DNA from: Symsagittifera roscoffensis
Lineage: Eukaryota > Xenacoelomorpha > Acoela > Convolutidae
NCBI RefSeq assembly: GCF_963678635.1
Contig: NC_087066.1
Span: 37,641,755-37,705,754 of the forward strand
DNA: 64,000 bases
Direction of reading: 5' to 3'
Position numbers and translations under genes: made by a program. Below are positions 10,612 through 23,100 of the stretch, one piece after another. A model generated the notes under the pieces. That model was not told the DNA's origin and did no database searches. It was given only the letters and a program-made list of their open reading frames with translations. Numbering within the stretch: the stretch's first letter is position 1; the number at the start of each line of letters is the position of its first letter.

Positions 10612-11373
10612 ATGGATGTGGATCAACCAGATGTTTTGGTGGGAACGTCAGTCAGCTCCAATCCTGCTCGAGGTTCCCTGAGTAAAACAAATGACACTAA
10701 CGTGAGCGAGTTACAAAAAGAAATTGATGGTCTATAATGATTTCGGGTGCTCAACAATTGCGTATTCAAGCGTTGGAAAAAAATCAACGGGACATGCAGG
10801 AACGACTGCTTGCTCAGGAAAGATATTCAAGAAAAAATAGTATTATAATTTTGAATCCTCCTTACGATGCGCAATGTGAGAGACGTAACAATGGAAACCC
10901 TAAAATTTTTCAAGAGTTTTTTGGGTATAACAGTTAAGTTTGAAGGTGTGAAAGCTTGCCATGTCCTGCCAGGTGAAACAGGTATTTTCCTTCCCAGGAT
11001 AATATGCAAAATCATTTACTTCGAGGACAAAACGCAAGTGTGGAAAAATAGAAGGGCTCTTAGAAAAAAGGTCAACCCAAAAAACCAAAAGTTTAATATT
11101 TCAAATGAAACATTGCCAGAAACTGACGCGGAGATCAAGGCAACTGCTGTTCATATGTGGTTGGAGACGGTGACCAACAATTGCATTGTATCAGTTGCAG
11201 TTACTGGTGAAAATGCTTCGAAAAAGTTAATAAAAGTCAATAGCTTGGATGATCTTAATAAATTGGAACCAAATGAGATCCAAAGAAAATTCGTTGAGGT
11301 TAAAAAAAGCAGCAGAGGTGCAAGCTGTAGAGTCTCACCGGAGGGCAAAAAACCATATATGAGCAACAAATAG
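10612..11373 (+). pseudogene. LINE ORF1 protein relic (coiled coil plus RRM-like)
   Basis: ORF1 proteins of non-LTR retrotransposons bind their own RNA. The frame starts at ATG 10,612 (MDVDQPDVLVG), stops near 10,737, resumes with a coiled-coil-like stretch and the typical ERYSRKNSIIILN entry to an RRM-like fold, shifts frame near 10,880, and then stays open to 11,373. The late part includes RALRKKV after a PRIICKI strand, as in other ORF1 RRM domains. At least two frame breaks make it non-functional. It lies ~0.8 kb upstream of the endonuclease in the same orientation. Confidence 0.7.
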
Positions 11374-12196
11374 ACTCATTAAATCTAATCAGTTACACGA
11401 GATAAAATTTTTGTAGAGTATTTCATACTTTGTGTTATGATAAAACGTACGATAAAATGATTTGATACTAAAGCGACGTGCAACTCTGCACTGACTTAAC
11501 TTGTTTATATTAATTATACTATTGCTTTTATTTTTTTCCTTTGAGCTAAGGAAGTGGTTTTTTCTGGAATTTTTTCCCGCTTTTTACAACTTGGTTTAAA
11601 AGTTTAAATAAGTCAAATTATGTCACAAACAACTTTACCTAAACTTTACTGTTTGTTTCATATTGTTGGTCAAAATCAATTTCTGATTGAAATCAGACTG
11701 TCAGTTCCCTTTACCCTGCTTGTGATAACGCGAGCGCTGCAGGTTGGTTGTGATAACGCGACCTCCATGCCTGGAAAGGGGCTTATGGACTGTTTTTTTC
11801 AAATGAACTTTTGTGTGCTCTGTGATAATGCCGAGTTAACACTGAATGAAAAATTTTATTTTATCTTAAATTAAAATTTATCTAAGTTTCAATTTCATTA
11901 TTATGATTGTTTTTTGCTGTAAAACTTGGATATAAAGGAGGTCACTTCAGATTTCTACCGTGAAGAATCTTAATTGAAAACACGGCAAATCAAGAACTTT
12001 TCGTTTCTAATACAGCAAATTTAAGAATATTGTTTAAATACAAGAACAGCGTATGAAAAATAGGGAGGTAGAAGGGAAAAGTTTTCAGGCCAACTGACGG
12101 AGTTCGTTATCTTTGACCATCATTTGTTTTTTTTTCTATCTCAGATCAACAAAGACAACCAATGCAGTATATCATGAATACCACTGAGCAGGTTCT
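11374..12196. other. Spacer between LINE ORF1 and ORF2
   Basis: No LINE protein similarity seen. A 15-20 bp unit with TTGTGATAACGCGA occurs twice (about 11,727-11,762). Longer than usual between LINE ORFs, so it may include a later insertion. Confidence 0.4.
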
Positions 12197-12830
12197 TTGA
12201 AAAAAATTAGATCGATACAAGAAAACATAGACGAATTTCAAGTTATCCTAACACAACTAAAATATTTGCCTAGCATTATATGTTGCACCGAAACCTGGCT
12301 TTCACCAAACCAGAATTTCGGTATTTCCAAAATAAAAGAGTATCAACTTCTTATTGAACGTTCTCGTAAGCGTAGGGGAGGAGGCGTATGTTTTTATATA
12401 AAATTCGGAATAAATTACAAAAGAATAGAAAGAACAAGTTGTAACAACATTCAATTGTTAAGCGTCAAAAATAGAAAATGAAAAGTTAAAAAATGCAATT
12501 ATTACGTGTGTTTATATTACTCCTAGTGCAAAAAAACTCAGACACTCCTTATACTACAAAAGGTTTTGGATGATATTATAGTAGCACCATTACACATCAT
12601 TTAAATCGTGGTGACTTTAACATTAATGTTTTAAGAAAGAGTAAACGACTCTCTGAACTTATAAGTATAACAAATGGAAACGATCTTTTACTACAAAATG
12701 GAAATCAACCAACCGGAAAAACTAAGACCAGTAAGAAGTGTATAGATCAGTTTTTTTCCATTGTTTAAAAACCATTAACTATCTTCAAAACATCGGTAAC
12801 TGAACTTTATGGAGTATTTTTAAACGCAAC
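12197..12830 (+). pseudogene. LINE ORF2 apurinic-type endonuclease domain, broken
   Basis: The endonuclease nicks target DNA to prime reverse transcription. The open part at 12,197-12,480 shows SIQENIDEF near the start, then CCTETWLS (the E of the family TETWL motif is a catalytic metal ligand), then RRGGGVCFYIK, all diagnostic of APE-type LINE endonucleases. After a stop at 12,480 the frame can be followed through a GDFNINVL strand and a conserved IDQFFS segment to about 12,770. Broken by stops. Confidence 0.8.
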
Positions 12831-12867
12831 ATCACAAATACGCAAAAACTTGAATCGAAATTTTTCT

Positions 12868-14973
12868 GAAAGAAGTAAATGAGTCTTCATATGAAAATTT
12901 AGTTGATGTTGAAACAAAAATTAGCCAATTTAGTTGCGATGAACTTTTTTTATTGTTGAACGAAAAGCTCAGAAATAACATTGAACCATTTTTACCAGAA
13001 AAAACACTAATTAGAAAAACTTCGAAGCAATGGGTTGATAATGAATTGAAAAATGCAGCATCAAAAACACACCCGTTCAGAAATAGTTTTTTAAAAACTG
13101 AAACCACAGAAGCCAGAAGAAAATTTGAATCTCAAAGCAATAAATTTCGCAAATTTTTGAGTCAGAAAAAAAAGCATTTTTTTAAAAGCAAATTACGATT
13201 GGAATCCAACAACAACAGCAGAGAGTGTTTCCGTCTGTATAATGACCTAACATGTGCCACTAAAAACAACGATCAGGAAGAAAACAAAACATAAATGTTC
13301 ATGAATTTAACGACTTCCTTGCAAATGTTGGAGAACAATTAGCGAGGATTTTTAATACTTTAAAAGAATTAAGAGTCAAAAAGCAAATTATTTCAATGTT
13401 CTTAGCTGACATAACGCAAAATGAAATTTCAAAAATAATTGAATCGCTAAAAACCAAGTTTAGTTTGGATACATATGGACTTAATCAATATTACTTGAAA
13501 AAAATAAGTCCAGTTTTGCTTCCAATTTTGAAAAAACTTTTACAAAAATGTTTGGATAGACAAAGTTTTCCAGGCAGTTTCAAAATTGCCAAAGTTAAAC
13601 CTCTCTTCAAAGAAGGCAATGATCTAGAATCATCAAATTACAGGTCAATTTCTCTTTTACCAGTTGCAGGTAAAATTTTTCAGCGGGTCATTGCTAACAG
13701 AATGAACCAATATCTCACTTAGTATCAGTTACTACAAAATTGCCAGTTTAGGTTCAGATCAAAAAGGAGTACAATTGATGCTTTAATAACCCTAATAGAA
13801 GAAGTGCGTCAAGATTGGAACTCTAATACCACGAAGACACAGTGCACATTCATTGACCTTAAGAAAGACTTTGATACAGTTTACCACATTCTTTTACTTG
13901 AGAAATGTGACGCATAAGGTTTTCGGAGACTTGTTTTTGATCTTCTAAAATCTCATTTAAAAAACCGACAACAATAAATTGCCACTAAAACCAGACACTC
14001 TCAAAATGAAAATGGGAATTATGAGGTACCACAGGGATCCATATTAGGCCCGATTTTTTTCATCATTTAAATAAATGATTTTGAGCTAAATGAAAATAGT
14101 GAAAGTAATCTGATTTTATATGCAGACGACACTGTCATAAGAACAATAGCTAGAAACAGTGACTTAACCGGTAAAAACCAAGAAGCGTTGGACAAAACAG
14201 CAATTTGCCGAGAAAAAAACAGGCTGACTTTAAAAGAAGATAAAACAAAAACAATGGTACTATCTAAGAAGAGCAGCGGTAAATCAGATGTCAAAATGAA
14301 TGGAAAAATTATTAAAGAAAAACAATCGTTCTGATACTAAGGTTTTCAAATTGACTCTAAATTTTCCTTTACTGATCATACTACAAAAATGGAAAACAAA
14401 TTGTCGAGGTTTTGTGGGATGTATTACAGGTTGAGGAACTTTTTAGGTAAAGATCAACTACTGAAAGCATATAACGCTTATGTGAAACCCATTTTACAGT
14501 GCGGAGTTTTGGCTTATGCGTCAACAGACAGTACAAAATTAGAAACAATTGAACTTAAAATTAAACGGCTCATAAAAATTAATTGTTTTAAGAGAAGAAA
14601 TGAAAGCATCGAAGAACTAAGATAAAAACGCAAAATATACTTCGTAAACGAACTACATATCTATGAATTAGTAAAGTTACTATGTAAGGATTTGAGTAAA
14701 GAGTGCATATCGGCCATTGCCCAGGAAGCTGTAACTGAAAAAATTTTGAATACGGTTTTGAATAAGAAAGTTTTAGCCAGGCATATACCTGTGCAATCAA
14801 AGTGTAATCAAAAAACTTCTGTAAAAGTTAGAATTAGAAAACTTTTCAACCTTGTTCTAAAATACTACCCAGATTTTGCAACTAAGTTTCAGAGCTGCAC
14901 ACAATATCATTTACAAATCTTCAACCATGGGTTTTTGGACAGTATTATTCTAGGAAATTATCAACTGTTTTAA
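12868..14973 (+). pseudogene. LINE ORF2 linker, reverse transcriptase and C-terminus, broken
   Basis: The linker at 12,953-13,294 is a basic, helix-rich region. The RT begins near 13,396: KVKPLFKEG with SNYRSISLLP (RT block 2) at about 13,620, a damaged DLKKDFDTV (block 3, catalytic Asp region) near 13,855, VPQGSILGP near 14,025, and the catalytic YADDT at about 14,120. The C-terminal part, with a YVKPILQCG motif at about 14,480, runs to a stop at 14,973. Stops and frameshifts are scattered throughout. Motifs fit the CR1/L2/Jockey group; I cannot fix the clade by eye. An AATAAA at 14,990 followed by an A-rich tail suggests the element ends near 15,010. Confidence 0.88.
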
Positions 14974-15242
14974 TTCATTTTTGAGTAGAAATAAAATTTA
15001 AAAAAAGATTTGCTGACAAGGGTAGGTATACTGCTGAAATTATCACCTTTTTCACTTCAAAATTTTTTTCCTCTTTGTATCATTAAATCTTTTTTTTTTG
15101 ATTTTTTGATTAGCAGTCAAAAAAATAACAGAAGTCATAGCAGGATCAAAGGCGCCTGAAAACGGTCTGCATAGTTCCACGGCATTATCGCAATGAGAAT
15201 TCGTTTGGTTGTAAATGTAGTAATTTTTACAATGATTGGAGT

Positions 15243-15847
15243 TTTTTTTGGAAGAACTAAATGAGTCTTCATATCAAAATATATTTGATATTGAAACAAA
15301 AATTAGCCAATTTAATTGCGATGAGCTTTTTTTTTATTGTTGAACGAAAAGCTCAGAAATAACATTGAACCATTTTTACCAGAAAAAACAATAATTAGAA
15401 AAATTTCGAAGCATTGGGTTGATAATGAATTGAAAAATGAAGCATCGAAAAAGCACCGGTTCAGGAATATTTTTTTAAAAACTGAAACCACAGAAGCCAG
15501 AAGTAAATTTGAATCTCAAAGCAAATTATTTCGCAAATTTCTGAGTCAGAAAAAAAGCATTTTATCAAAAGCAAATTATGATTGGAATCCAACAACAACA
15601 GCAGAGAGTTTTTCCGTCTGTATAATGACCTAACATAAGCTACCAAAATCAACGATCAGGACGATCAGTTGATAAATTTAACGACTTCCTTGCAAATGTT
15701 GGAGAAAAGTTAGCGAGGAATTTTAAAATTTTAAAAGAATTAAGATTCAGAAAGCAAATTATATCAATGTTTTTAGCTGACTTAACGCAAAGTGGAATTT
15801 CAATTATAATCGAATCGCTAAAAACCAAGTTTAGTTTGGATACATAT
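15243..15847 (+). pseudogene. Second LINE fragment (linker and start of RT)
   Basis: Corresponds to about 12,868-13,476 of the larger LINE copy, with many substitutions. It starts inside the linker and ends just inside the RT, so both ends are missing. It abuts repeat R' at 15,858. Confidence 0.85.
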
Positions 15848-15857
15848 TTTGGATACA

Positions 15858-16213
15858 TGAGTTATTCAGCAAAAAGTTGCATTTTTTTTTGCATACTCCT
15901 TTCTCAAAAATAATTATTAGACTGGCATCAAATTAACCTTCAGATTTTCAGTTTTTTCCTAGATAGTCAGCAGAAATAGATGCGGTTAAATTTTACAAAA
16001 AAGAAGATCCTTTAGTAAAATTGGCAACCAGAAATGAGGGAGGTGAGCCGCCGCTCACCCGTGTCAAGGTACTCGACTTTTGGTTAGGCTTTCTCGACCC
16101 GAATTTGGCCTTTTGGACCAAACTTTGGCATGGTTTGACCGACCGAAAAATTTACTTGACCATGCTTGTTCCATTTATGATGTCTTTTGACCCGTTTGAT
16201 CAAAATTAGTTGA
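15858..16213. repeat. 356 bp direct repeat R', right of the LINE
   Basis: Full-length partner of 9,921-10,276, including the GGTGAGC/GCTCACC hairpin (16,043-16,060). Bases 16,214-16,711 beyond it hold no feature I recognise. Confidence 0.85.
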
Positions 16214-16711
16214 TTCTTGACACTTTTGTGAGGGTTTTAGATTCATTTCTGAATTCTCCCAAGAAAACAAGATATTTAGCAAAAGTATTTCTGCCCCGCG
16301 GATAAATTTTAGACCTGTGAAAAGCGTTTTTTTTTTGGCAGCACCTCTTCACTGAAAATTGCCTCATATCAGTGTCAAAGGCGTCATCAAAAAAGTTTAG
16401 AATCAACCGTCCGAAAATGGTTGTCGTAAAAAAATACCATTAGGTGGTATTCTTCGGGCGGCGAGCTGTTCAAACCCCCGGCCCTGCTTCATTGGCCCTG
16501 CTTTCACTTTTTGATTTGCACTAAACTTCTTGAAACTTACTTTTTTTGTGCTTGATTTTTTTGCAAACCAGCTTGATCAAAGTTAGGCGGCTAGGTCAAA
16601 ACAGGACAAATCTTAGTTTGTTGTACTATTTTTTGTTTCTCTTTTGTATTTGGAGCACGAATCAACGCTTAATCTCCTTTTAAATTTTACCCCGACCGCA
16701 TTGGCTATGAG

Positions 16712-17664
16712 CCCAGGTTGACCAAAAATGCTTATCATACAATTTTCATAAACGGGAAACTTCTTTTCATACAATTCCATACGTACAAAAAATTGTATGA
16801 AAACTCTTTAATAAACATTTTCCCATAAATGAAATTGTATAATAGGTGTTTTCTCCAAAAATCAAAATGCAGTTTTTTGTTTCTAAATTTTGGGTTGTGT
16901 TTGCAACCGAACAGAAGTGACAAAGACCTTGATTACTCAAAGCACCAAGGTTGGACATTAACAAAGGTTTATACATTTACAATGCATAAAAAACGACCTG
17001 AAAAGTTCACCACATGACTTTCACAAATGATATAACAAAAGTAACATTTAATTTTTGGCAAAATTTTTCAGTGATGATTATTTTAAAATTTTGAATTTTC
17101 AAATTATCAGATATTGATCAATACAAAAAAACGCCATACAAAATAAATACGATTTTTCAGCGTTTTTGAAAAAAAATTTTGAGTGAAAAGAAAAAAAGCC
17201 ATTATTATTGTATCCAGGACTACGTTATGCACACAAAAAATTAAGTTTTGCATGCAAAAAATTTTTTTCAAAAAAGGTTTTTTTTTGCGTACAAAATTCA
17301 ATTGCGGTTGCAAAAAAAAACAAAACAAAACAAGGGCAAATTTTCAAAATTACTTGAAAATTTTTTTTTGTGTCGCCATCAAAAAATGTCAGTCATACAA
17401 TTGTCATATATGGCTATAGTATGGAAAGCATTTTTTTCAAAAAAAAATTATTTTAAATCCGTTTTTTTTGTCACCAGTCTGTTCAACTGTTCTCAAAAAA
17501 CCGCAGAAATGGTTTAATTTTTTCTCTATTGTTTTTCAAAAATGTATGAAAATTTTATGACAAACATTTTCTCTATACACTTGATGTATGGATTGGTATG
17601 ATAATGATTTTTGTTGTATGGAATTGTATGATAAGCATTTTCGGTGTATGGAGGTCAACCCGGG
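16712..17664. mobile_element. Inverted-repeat element, family F copy 1
   Basis: Ends are CCCAGGTTGACC at the left and the reverse complement of CCCGGGTTGACC at the right. Next to both are AAAATGCTTATCATACAATT segments. Variants of TATGGAATTGTATGATA recur near both ends like subterminal binding sites. The interior is AT-rich and non-coding. The copy at 25,434-26,182 is in the opposite orientation. Superfamily unknown. Confidence 0.75.
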
Positions 17665-18695
17665 AGGAATGTACTTTTGCGCGAAGTTGGTTACCACTAA
17701 TGACCTTCCAATACAATAAGCTCAAGAATTATAAATCATTCTTGGCAAGCGTTTTATCCCAAATCGTCGAGCTTGTTTGGGAGCACGCGTTGAGTTCCCC
17801 GTTATACTTAGCGATAAAAAGTGCTTACTTAATCTAATTAAAATTTTCATGGACAATTCTGTGATATTTCATAGATAAATAGTGTAGCGATTTTTTATCG
17901 AAAACATTTAAGAATTAGGAATGATTTATCGTTGATTTAGCAATAAAACTATTGAAAAACAGCGCTTTGAGTTTAAGTCAGGGTTGGCTTACTCATAGAG
18001 TAATTTTGGATAAGGTACACCACCTGTTCGTACGCTATCGTATTTTTGGGCGGATAGAATCGAACAACTTCTTAGTCTAATACCAATCCTAATCTTTCTC
18101 TTATATTTACTAGCCTCAAAAGATCTAGTGTATACTGGTATTGTTATGAGGTTAGAATCAAGAAAGAGCAACTGTTTGAGCCTATTAAGATAAATAGTTT
18201 CAGCCTTACAATTTATTGTAAATTTTATTCAAGTATCATGATTGGTTAGTTTTCAGTTACAGTGATATTTATCAAGAAAATGATTGGATAAAAAAAATAC
18301 TTGTTTTGATCTGGTTCACCCCATCCGGGGTTTATAAAGTTTTTTAAGTTTTAAGTTTGTTCTGGTGAAAATGGATGGAGAAAAGTCTTTATTCCTTTTT
18401 TTGAGTAGATTCTGTAAAAGGAGTGAAGAGAGAAGAGGAACAGCTGCTCGTAATGTGGAATAGTCGTCTTAGTAGGGAGAGAGAAAAAAATAGCTTCTCG
18501 TGAAGATTGCGTATATTGTAGATGAGTTTAGGGATCGTTTCAAGGCTGCATAATGTATGTGTCGATTCCGTTAATTAGAGCGAGACTACGTGCACTCTCA
18601 TTTATTCATCAAACAGCGAGATAGGGTTTGACTTCTCTGCGTGAAGCGCCAAGTGACTATGATCCGTACTTCTGAGCTCAAAATCAAATTGGCCT
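17665..18695. other. Stretch without recognised genes
   Basis: One ORF crosses from the preceding element to 17,837, but its reading frame is not convincing. Nothing else recognised. Composition is somewhat less AT-rich than the flanking transposons. Confidence 0.4.
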
Positions 18696-18851
18696 TTATT
18701 CTTGCTCAATGGGTACCTTTGGTGAGATATTGAGTCCATTATTTATATCCTGAGAGGGAAGTGACTGAAGCAAGCAAAGCCAACAGATTTGCCATTCCAG
18801 ATGCGGAATGTCACCGAGTTTTGATTTCCCTTTTGCTGCTCGCTTCTTCAT
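18696..18851 (-). CDS. Possible small ORF or exon, unrecognised
   Basis: ATG at 18,851 opens 51 codons beginning MKKRAAKGKSKLGDIPHLEW and ending at TAA 18,698-18,696. An acceptor-like TTTCTCAG lies just upstream of the ATG, and CCAAAG|GTACCC could be a donor inside. The sequence is richer in GC than its surroundings. No family recognised. It could be chance. Confidence 0.22.
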   Translation of the reverse strand: MKKRAAKGKSKLGDIPHLEWQICWLCLLQSLPSQDINNGLNISPKVPIEQE

Positions 18852-18868
18852 TCTGAGAAATCTTTTAT

Positions 18869-18870
18869 AT

Positions 18871-18931
<61 letters not shown>
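18869..18931. repeat. TA dinucleotide microsatellite
   Basis: Uninterrupted TA run after TATATACATA. Any ORF through it is an artefact. Bases 18,932-19,886 hold nothing recognised. Confidence 0.98.
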
Positions 18932-18935
<4 letters not shown>

Positions 18936-19886
18936 CTTGTTAGTGATTTCAGATTTAGTTATGATCTTTGCTATATGTTTTCGCAAAAGTCTTCTAATTA
19001 GTTTGGTTTTTTTAAAGAGCTGCTCACCTTAGAGCTACTCTCGTCAAAAATAGTAAAAGTGTGGCTTAAGCGTGATGTAGCGCGTTTGTTGAGGCCGGCT
19101 ATAGAGCACACTCGGAACGTCCTTTTTTCGTGGGTGAGGCCAGATGGAGAAGTATACTTTTACGCCTCTTTGAAAAGAGTCTTTTTTGCGTTCAACTTTT
19201 TTGTTCTGTTTTTATTAGTTTATCTCATTTTTTGCTCTTGGTTAGTTTAGTATTTCGTATTGGTAATGAACAGCTATATTTTTACATCATTGCTACATAT
19301 CAATTTTCTTGCTTTGCATAAATTATTACCAAATAATTAATATTTATAAAAACAATTCGAAAATTTTTTTTTCAATAAAATCTCTCGAACTTTCATGATT
19401 TCTATTTCTCAGAAATAATCATTCAAAAATCGACCAATATTATCAGTTGAAATCATCTCACTCTTTATTCAACACCACAAAATCGCTAATTCATCGCTGA
19501 AAAGTTTTTTTTTACAAATTGGGGCGAGAAAAAAATTCTAGTAATATCCTATTCAGCATAAATAACCGATCAACACAAAAACAGTTTTTTCTTTTCATTT
19601 TATTTTTCAATTTTTGAAGGAAAAACTAAGTATTCACGCCTGTTTGGTCAAAAATAACCATTTTAGCTCAAATTTTCTAAGCTCGTTTGAAAAAGCTGAC
19701 AAAGTTTTTCTTCGAATCGAACGTATCAAAATAGGTTCTGAGGACCTAATGATTTTGAATGATATCAATTTCAAATAATGGCATGACGAATAAAAAACAG
19801 GAAAGACAAACAGAAGTAAAGAAAAAGATTTTGTAAGGTTATTCTTTTTATAATATAATTCAGTTTTTAGCCTCGTTACCTGAAGT

Positions 19887-20359
19887 CAGGGGTGGATTTA
19901 GGGGGCGGGGGGCGGGGGGGCTTACGCCTTTTCTTCAGGGATTCGACCCCCTGCCAACCCAAAGGGTCCCCCATTTGGTACTTTTTAAAAAATCCATTTT
20001 TGGCCGACCGACCCCAAAATTTTCTAAAGGCGCCTATGGCGCCAATATACTAATTTTGAGAGGGGAGCGCGCGCCGAAAAAAACGCGATTTTTTTGGTCA
20101 AAGTTTTCCAAAAAGTGCCAAAAAACGGCTTTTTTGACCTGTTTTTTCAAAAATTTGCCTGCGGCAAAGAAAATTTGGCCAAAACAGCCTCTTTTTAGTG
20201 CTTAAGGAGAGCTCGGAAAATCAATTTGGTCGACCTAGAAAAAGTCAATTTGGTCGACCTAAAAATAAAGTCAACATTTAGTGCTTAAGGAGAGCTCGGA
20301 AAATCAATTTGGTTGACCTAAAAAAAGTCAACAAAAAAGTCAACCTAGATCCGCCCCTG
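19887..20359. mobile_element. hAT-type MITE (family D) with 8 bp target duplication
   Basis: Ends CAGGGGTGGATTTAGG and CCTAGATCCGCCCCTG are inverted. Flanks CCTGAAGT (19,879-19,886) and CCTGTAGT (20,360-20,367) match at 7 of 8 bases. An 8 bp duplication and CAGGGG-type ends fit the hAT superfamily. The interior carries a ~70-80 bp tandem duplication around GTGCTTAAGGAGAGCTCGG (from about 20,196 and 20,278). Non-coding. Confidence 0.85.
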
Positions 20360-21435
20360 CCTGTAGTTCCCACTGTTTCAAATTCATTTTCATCGGAAAG
20401 TCCGAGCAAAGAAGAGGGAATGTGATGAAGTGGGATCAAAAATTTTCCCTCATACTTCCCCTTTCACCGCTCCCAGCTACAGTAAAATGTAGTGACAAGA
20501 GTCAAGAAGGTGGCTAAATGCTCACGTGACCATCTCTGAGTCTGCTTTGTTGCTCCCATTTATATTTTGCGGATAAAAATTAAAAGGAATCCGGTTTTTA
20601 ATGTGTAATTAAAATCAGTGGCCCAAAATTTTTGACCAAATACTGTGAAATGAAATTCGACCTACTCCCATAATTACTTGTTGAACCCGATTTTGAGCGT
20701 TAAAAAAAAGAGAAAAAAGGAAAAAAGGAAAAAAAAAGAAAAAAAACAAAAAAACCCAAATACAAAGATTCTCTTCATTTTTCAGTTGATCGGAACAAAA
20801 AGGCTAATCATTTAATACCCATAGTGGTAGAATACTACAATACTTCAGGTTCTCTTGCATTTTTTTATTTATGAAATTTATTAACCGTATTTGGGAAGTG
20901 TATGACTACACTTTTTGATCAACTCGGGTGCGCAGCTAATTTTCGTCATTTTTGTCGGCCAAATATAATTGATACAGTTATTAGGTTTCTGAAAACTTTG
21001 TATCGCAAAATGTTTCAACTTTTTAGCGAATTTTGTTTCAATTAGAATATTTATATTGTGCACACGGGAGGATTTCGGATTTTCTCGAGGGGAGAGGTTT
21101 TTGACGAAAACTTTTTGGATAATTTTTTTCGACCGAAATTGACCTTCGGATCTCTTTCCAAGCCCTAAAAATACCCTGTTTTGGCCAAATTTTTTGCGCC
21201 ACTGGCTAATTTTAATAAGGCGTTTTTAGGTAGTTTTTGGAATTTTTGACCAAAAATCGCACTTTTTTACAGCGAGCTCTTTTTTATGAATGGTTGCGTC
21301 ATATGGTTTGAAATTGTAGAAGATTATATGTAAAAGTATTGGGAAGAGTATTCGTGCATTTCTTCTGCATTTCATCGCCATTGAGATTAAGATGATCTCA
21401 GCATGACCTCAAGTTTATAAGCAAATTTTAACGGA
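20360..21435. other. Mostly unrecognised, with an A-rich tract and a decayed hAT MITE
   Basis: 20,705-20,760 is an A/G-rich tract. About 21,063-21,262 resembles half of family D (TTCTCGAGGGG, then CTGTTTTGGCCAAATTTT). No genes seen. Confidence 0.45.
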
Positions 21436-23100
21436 GCAAAACTGCTCGTATTTGTGCAAAACTCGGAAAGTTCCGATTGCACTTATAGACCTTATTGTTC
21501 CGACTTTCGTAGCGAAGGTAATCAAATATTTGTGCTCGGGGTGGATTTTTTTTTCTTCAGACTATTTTGACTTTTTAACTAGCCATTTTTGACAGAATTT
21601 TTTTATATCATTCAAAAGGTATAATTGTCCTGAGCTTAAAATTGAAAAAAGTATATTTCACCTGTGATCAGTTTTGGTAAAGTTATGGGGGTTTAACAAT
21701 TGCCATTTTGGCCAATTTGGGACAATTAACGCGCGATATATTTCGCGCTATTATTGCGTGAGCGGAGAGTTAATCCGTCTTAAAAATCGTTCCAAATTGG
21801 TGAAAGAAGATACCCACGACATAAGATACCATAATAAAATAACAAAAAACCTGAGAATTGAAAATAAAGCGGTTAGTCGATCAAAGAAAAAACAAAGCGT
21901 CGGTTGAAATCAAAGAAACGGCAAAACTTTTGCTGCACAAATTTCGAACATAAATGAACTTGCTAATCACTTGGCCTTTAAAATGAAACTCAAACTTCAA
22001 AACAGCTTAGACTATAATTGAACTTGAAAAAAATTTCCAATTAATCAAAACTAACTTTTTCAAAAATGGCCTGATTTTCCAGACAACTCAAGTCGGTACA
22101 AAATTGAAATTGAGTTTTTGCAAAATTCTAAAGCTTTCAAATCATTTTCATTACGAAACACTTGCCATTCTATTTGATAAAAAATATTAATTCTCAATTT
22201 TGATCAACTTTTTTTCGCTAGGCGCAATACTCAAAGGGCCGTGAGGCCCCTACCCCCAACCTAGCGTCCCGTAAATAAGAGCAATTGCTCTGGGATCAAA
22301 TTGCTAGAGACAGCATTTTCGAATGCGAGTCGTAGTATTGCGTTTCGGCGTTCTCCGGGAGGGTGCAAGGAGACGTCTATAAAAAAGTTGATCAAACAAA
22401 TTTAAATTTAGGAAAAATTAGGCAAAAACAAACAAAATTTAATAGGTTAAATGGGCAAGTGGGCGAATATAAGACAATAAGTTAGAGTCTGTGAATGAAC
22501 TTGTTGTCTGTTGAACTTTTTCATTCAGATCACGGTACTTCTTCCGGGATAATTTGATAGTGCCGCTGGATGCCTTCAAAATGTTGAACATTTGATTGTA
22601 GGAATCCAGTTGAATTTTTTCGAGAAACGTATGTATTGAAGGATGGCTGCCTTGAAACAAAGCGGTTACACCTAGATGCCACCCTTCAACTGCATTTGTG
22701 GTTCGGGCTAGACCACACACAGCGTTTTTATAATGGTTCCAAAGAAAAATAGGAAAAAGAGTTTTTCGGCCAATCAAATCGCATCTAATGTACGTTTTTT
22801 TGGAAATAAGCAGTGAGCTCGTCTAATGGTATCTTTTGTCATGGGAGCTTTTTGTATGGTATCTTTTGTCCTGACACCAGAAGCTTACTTGCCATAATTG
22901 ATTTGTTACAAGGAGCGAAATCTATCCTTTTGTACTTTATATGGCGTGTCGGGGGATGATTTTTATAAAAAATTTCAAATTTTAGAAAATTTTGTCTTTT
23001 TTTTCTTACATTTATTTTTTTAATGTTATTACTGCTCCATAAACCCTTAAAAGGCAGTCAGAACATTCAGGGCTTCGCCTTGATACGAGCAGTCTTGTTT
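21436..23100. mobile_element. MULE-type transposon, the apparent parent of MITE family A
   Basis: The left part (21,480-21,809) and right part (22,879-23,100) match the two halves of the 0.54 kb family A MITEs. The centre (about 21,810-22,878) is extra and contains a MULE transposase fragment on the minus strand. The outer ends share ACTGCTCGTAT in inverted orientation (near 21,441 and 23,082-23,094). AGAAG occurs at both borders of the extra segment (21,805-21,809 and 22,879-22,883), the expected trace of the deletion that made the MITEs. The element is damaged, not active. Confidence 0.75.
22439..22830 (-). pseudogene. MULE transposase, C-terminal part
   Basis: Minus-strand ORF of over 110 codons ending at TAA 22,439. 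It contains LFPIFLWNHY followed by LARTTNAVEGWHLG and SHPSIHTFLEKIQ. The R-T-N-x-x-E-G-W-H signature and the following SHPSI...F helix are typical of the C-terminal end of MULE-family transposases found with FLYWCH-type elements in animals. The catalytic DDE core is absent, and the frame can be followed only to about 22,830. It sits inside element 21,436-23,100 and would have moved that family. Confidence 0.82.

Noticed and set aside
9921-16213. The 356 bp repeats as LTRs of a retrovirus-like element
   Set aside because: The enclosed proteins are LINE types (APE endonuclease, LINE RT, ORF1), which do not use LTRs, and the repeats lack TG...CA ends.
18808-19032. ORF with alternating Tyr-Ile
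   Set aside because: Produced by the TA microsatellite.
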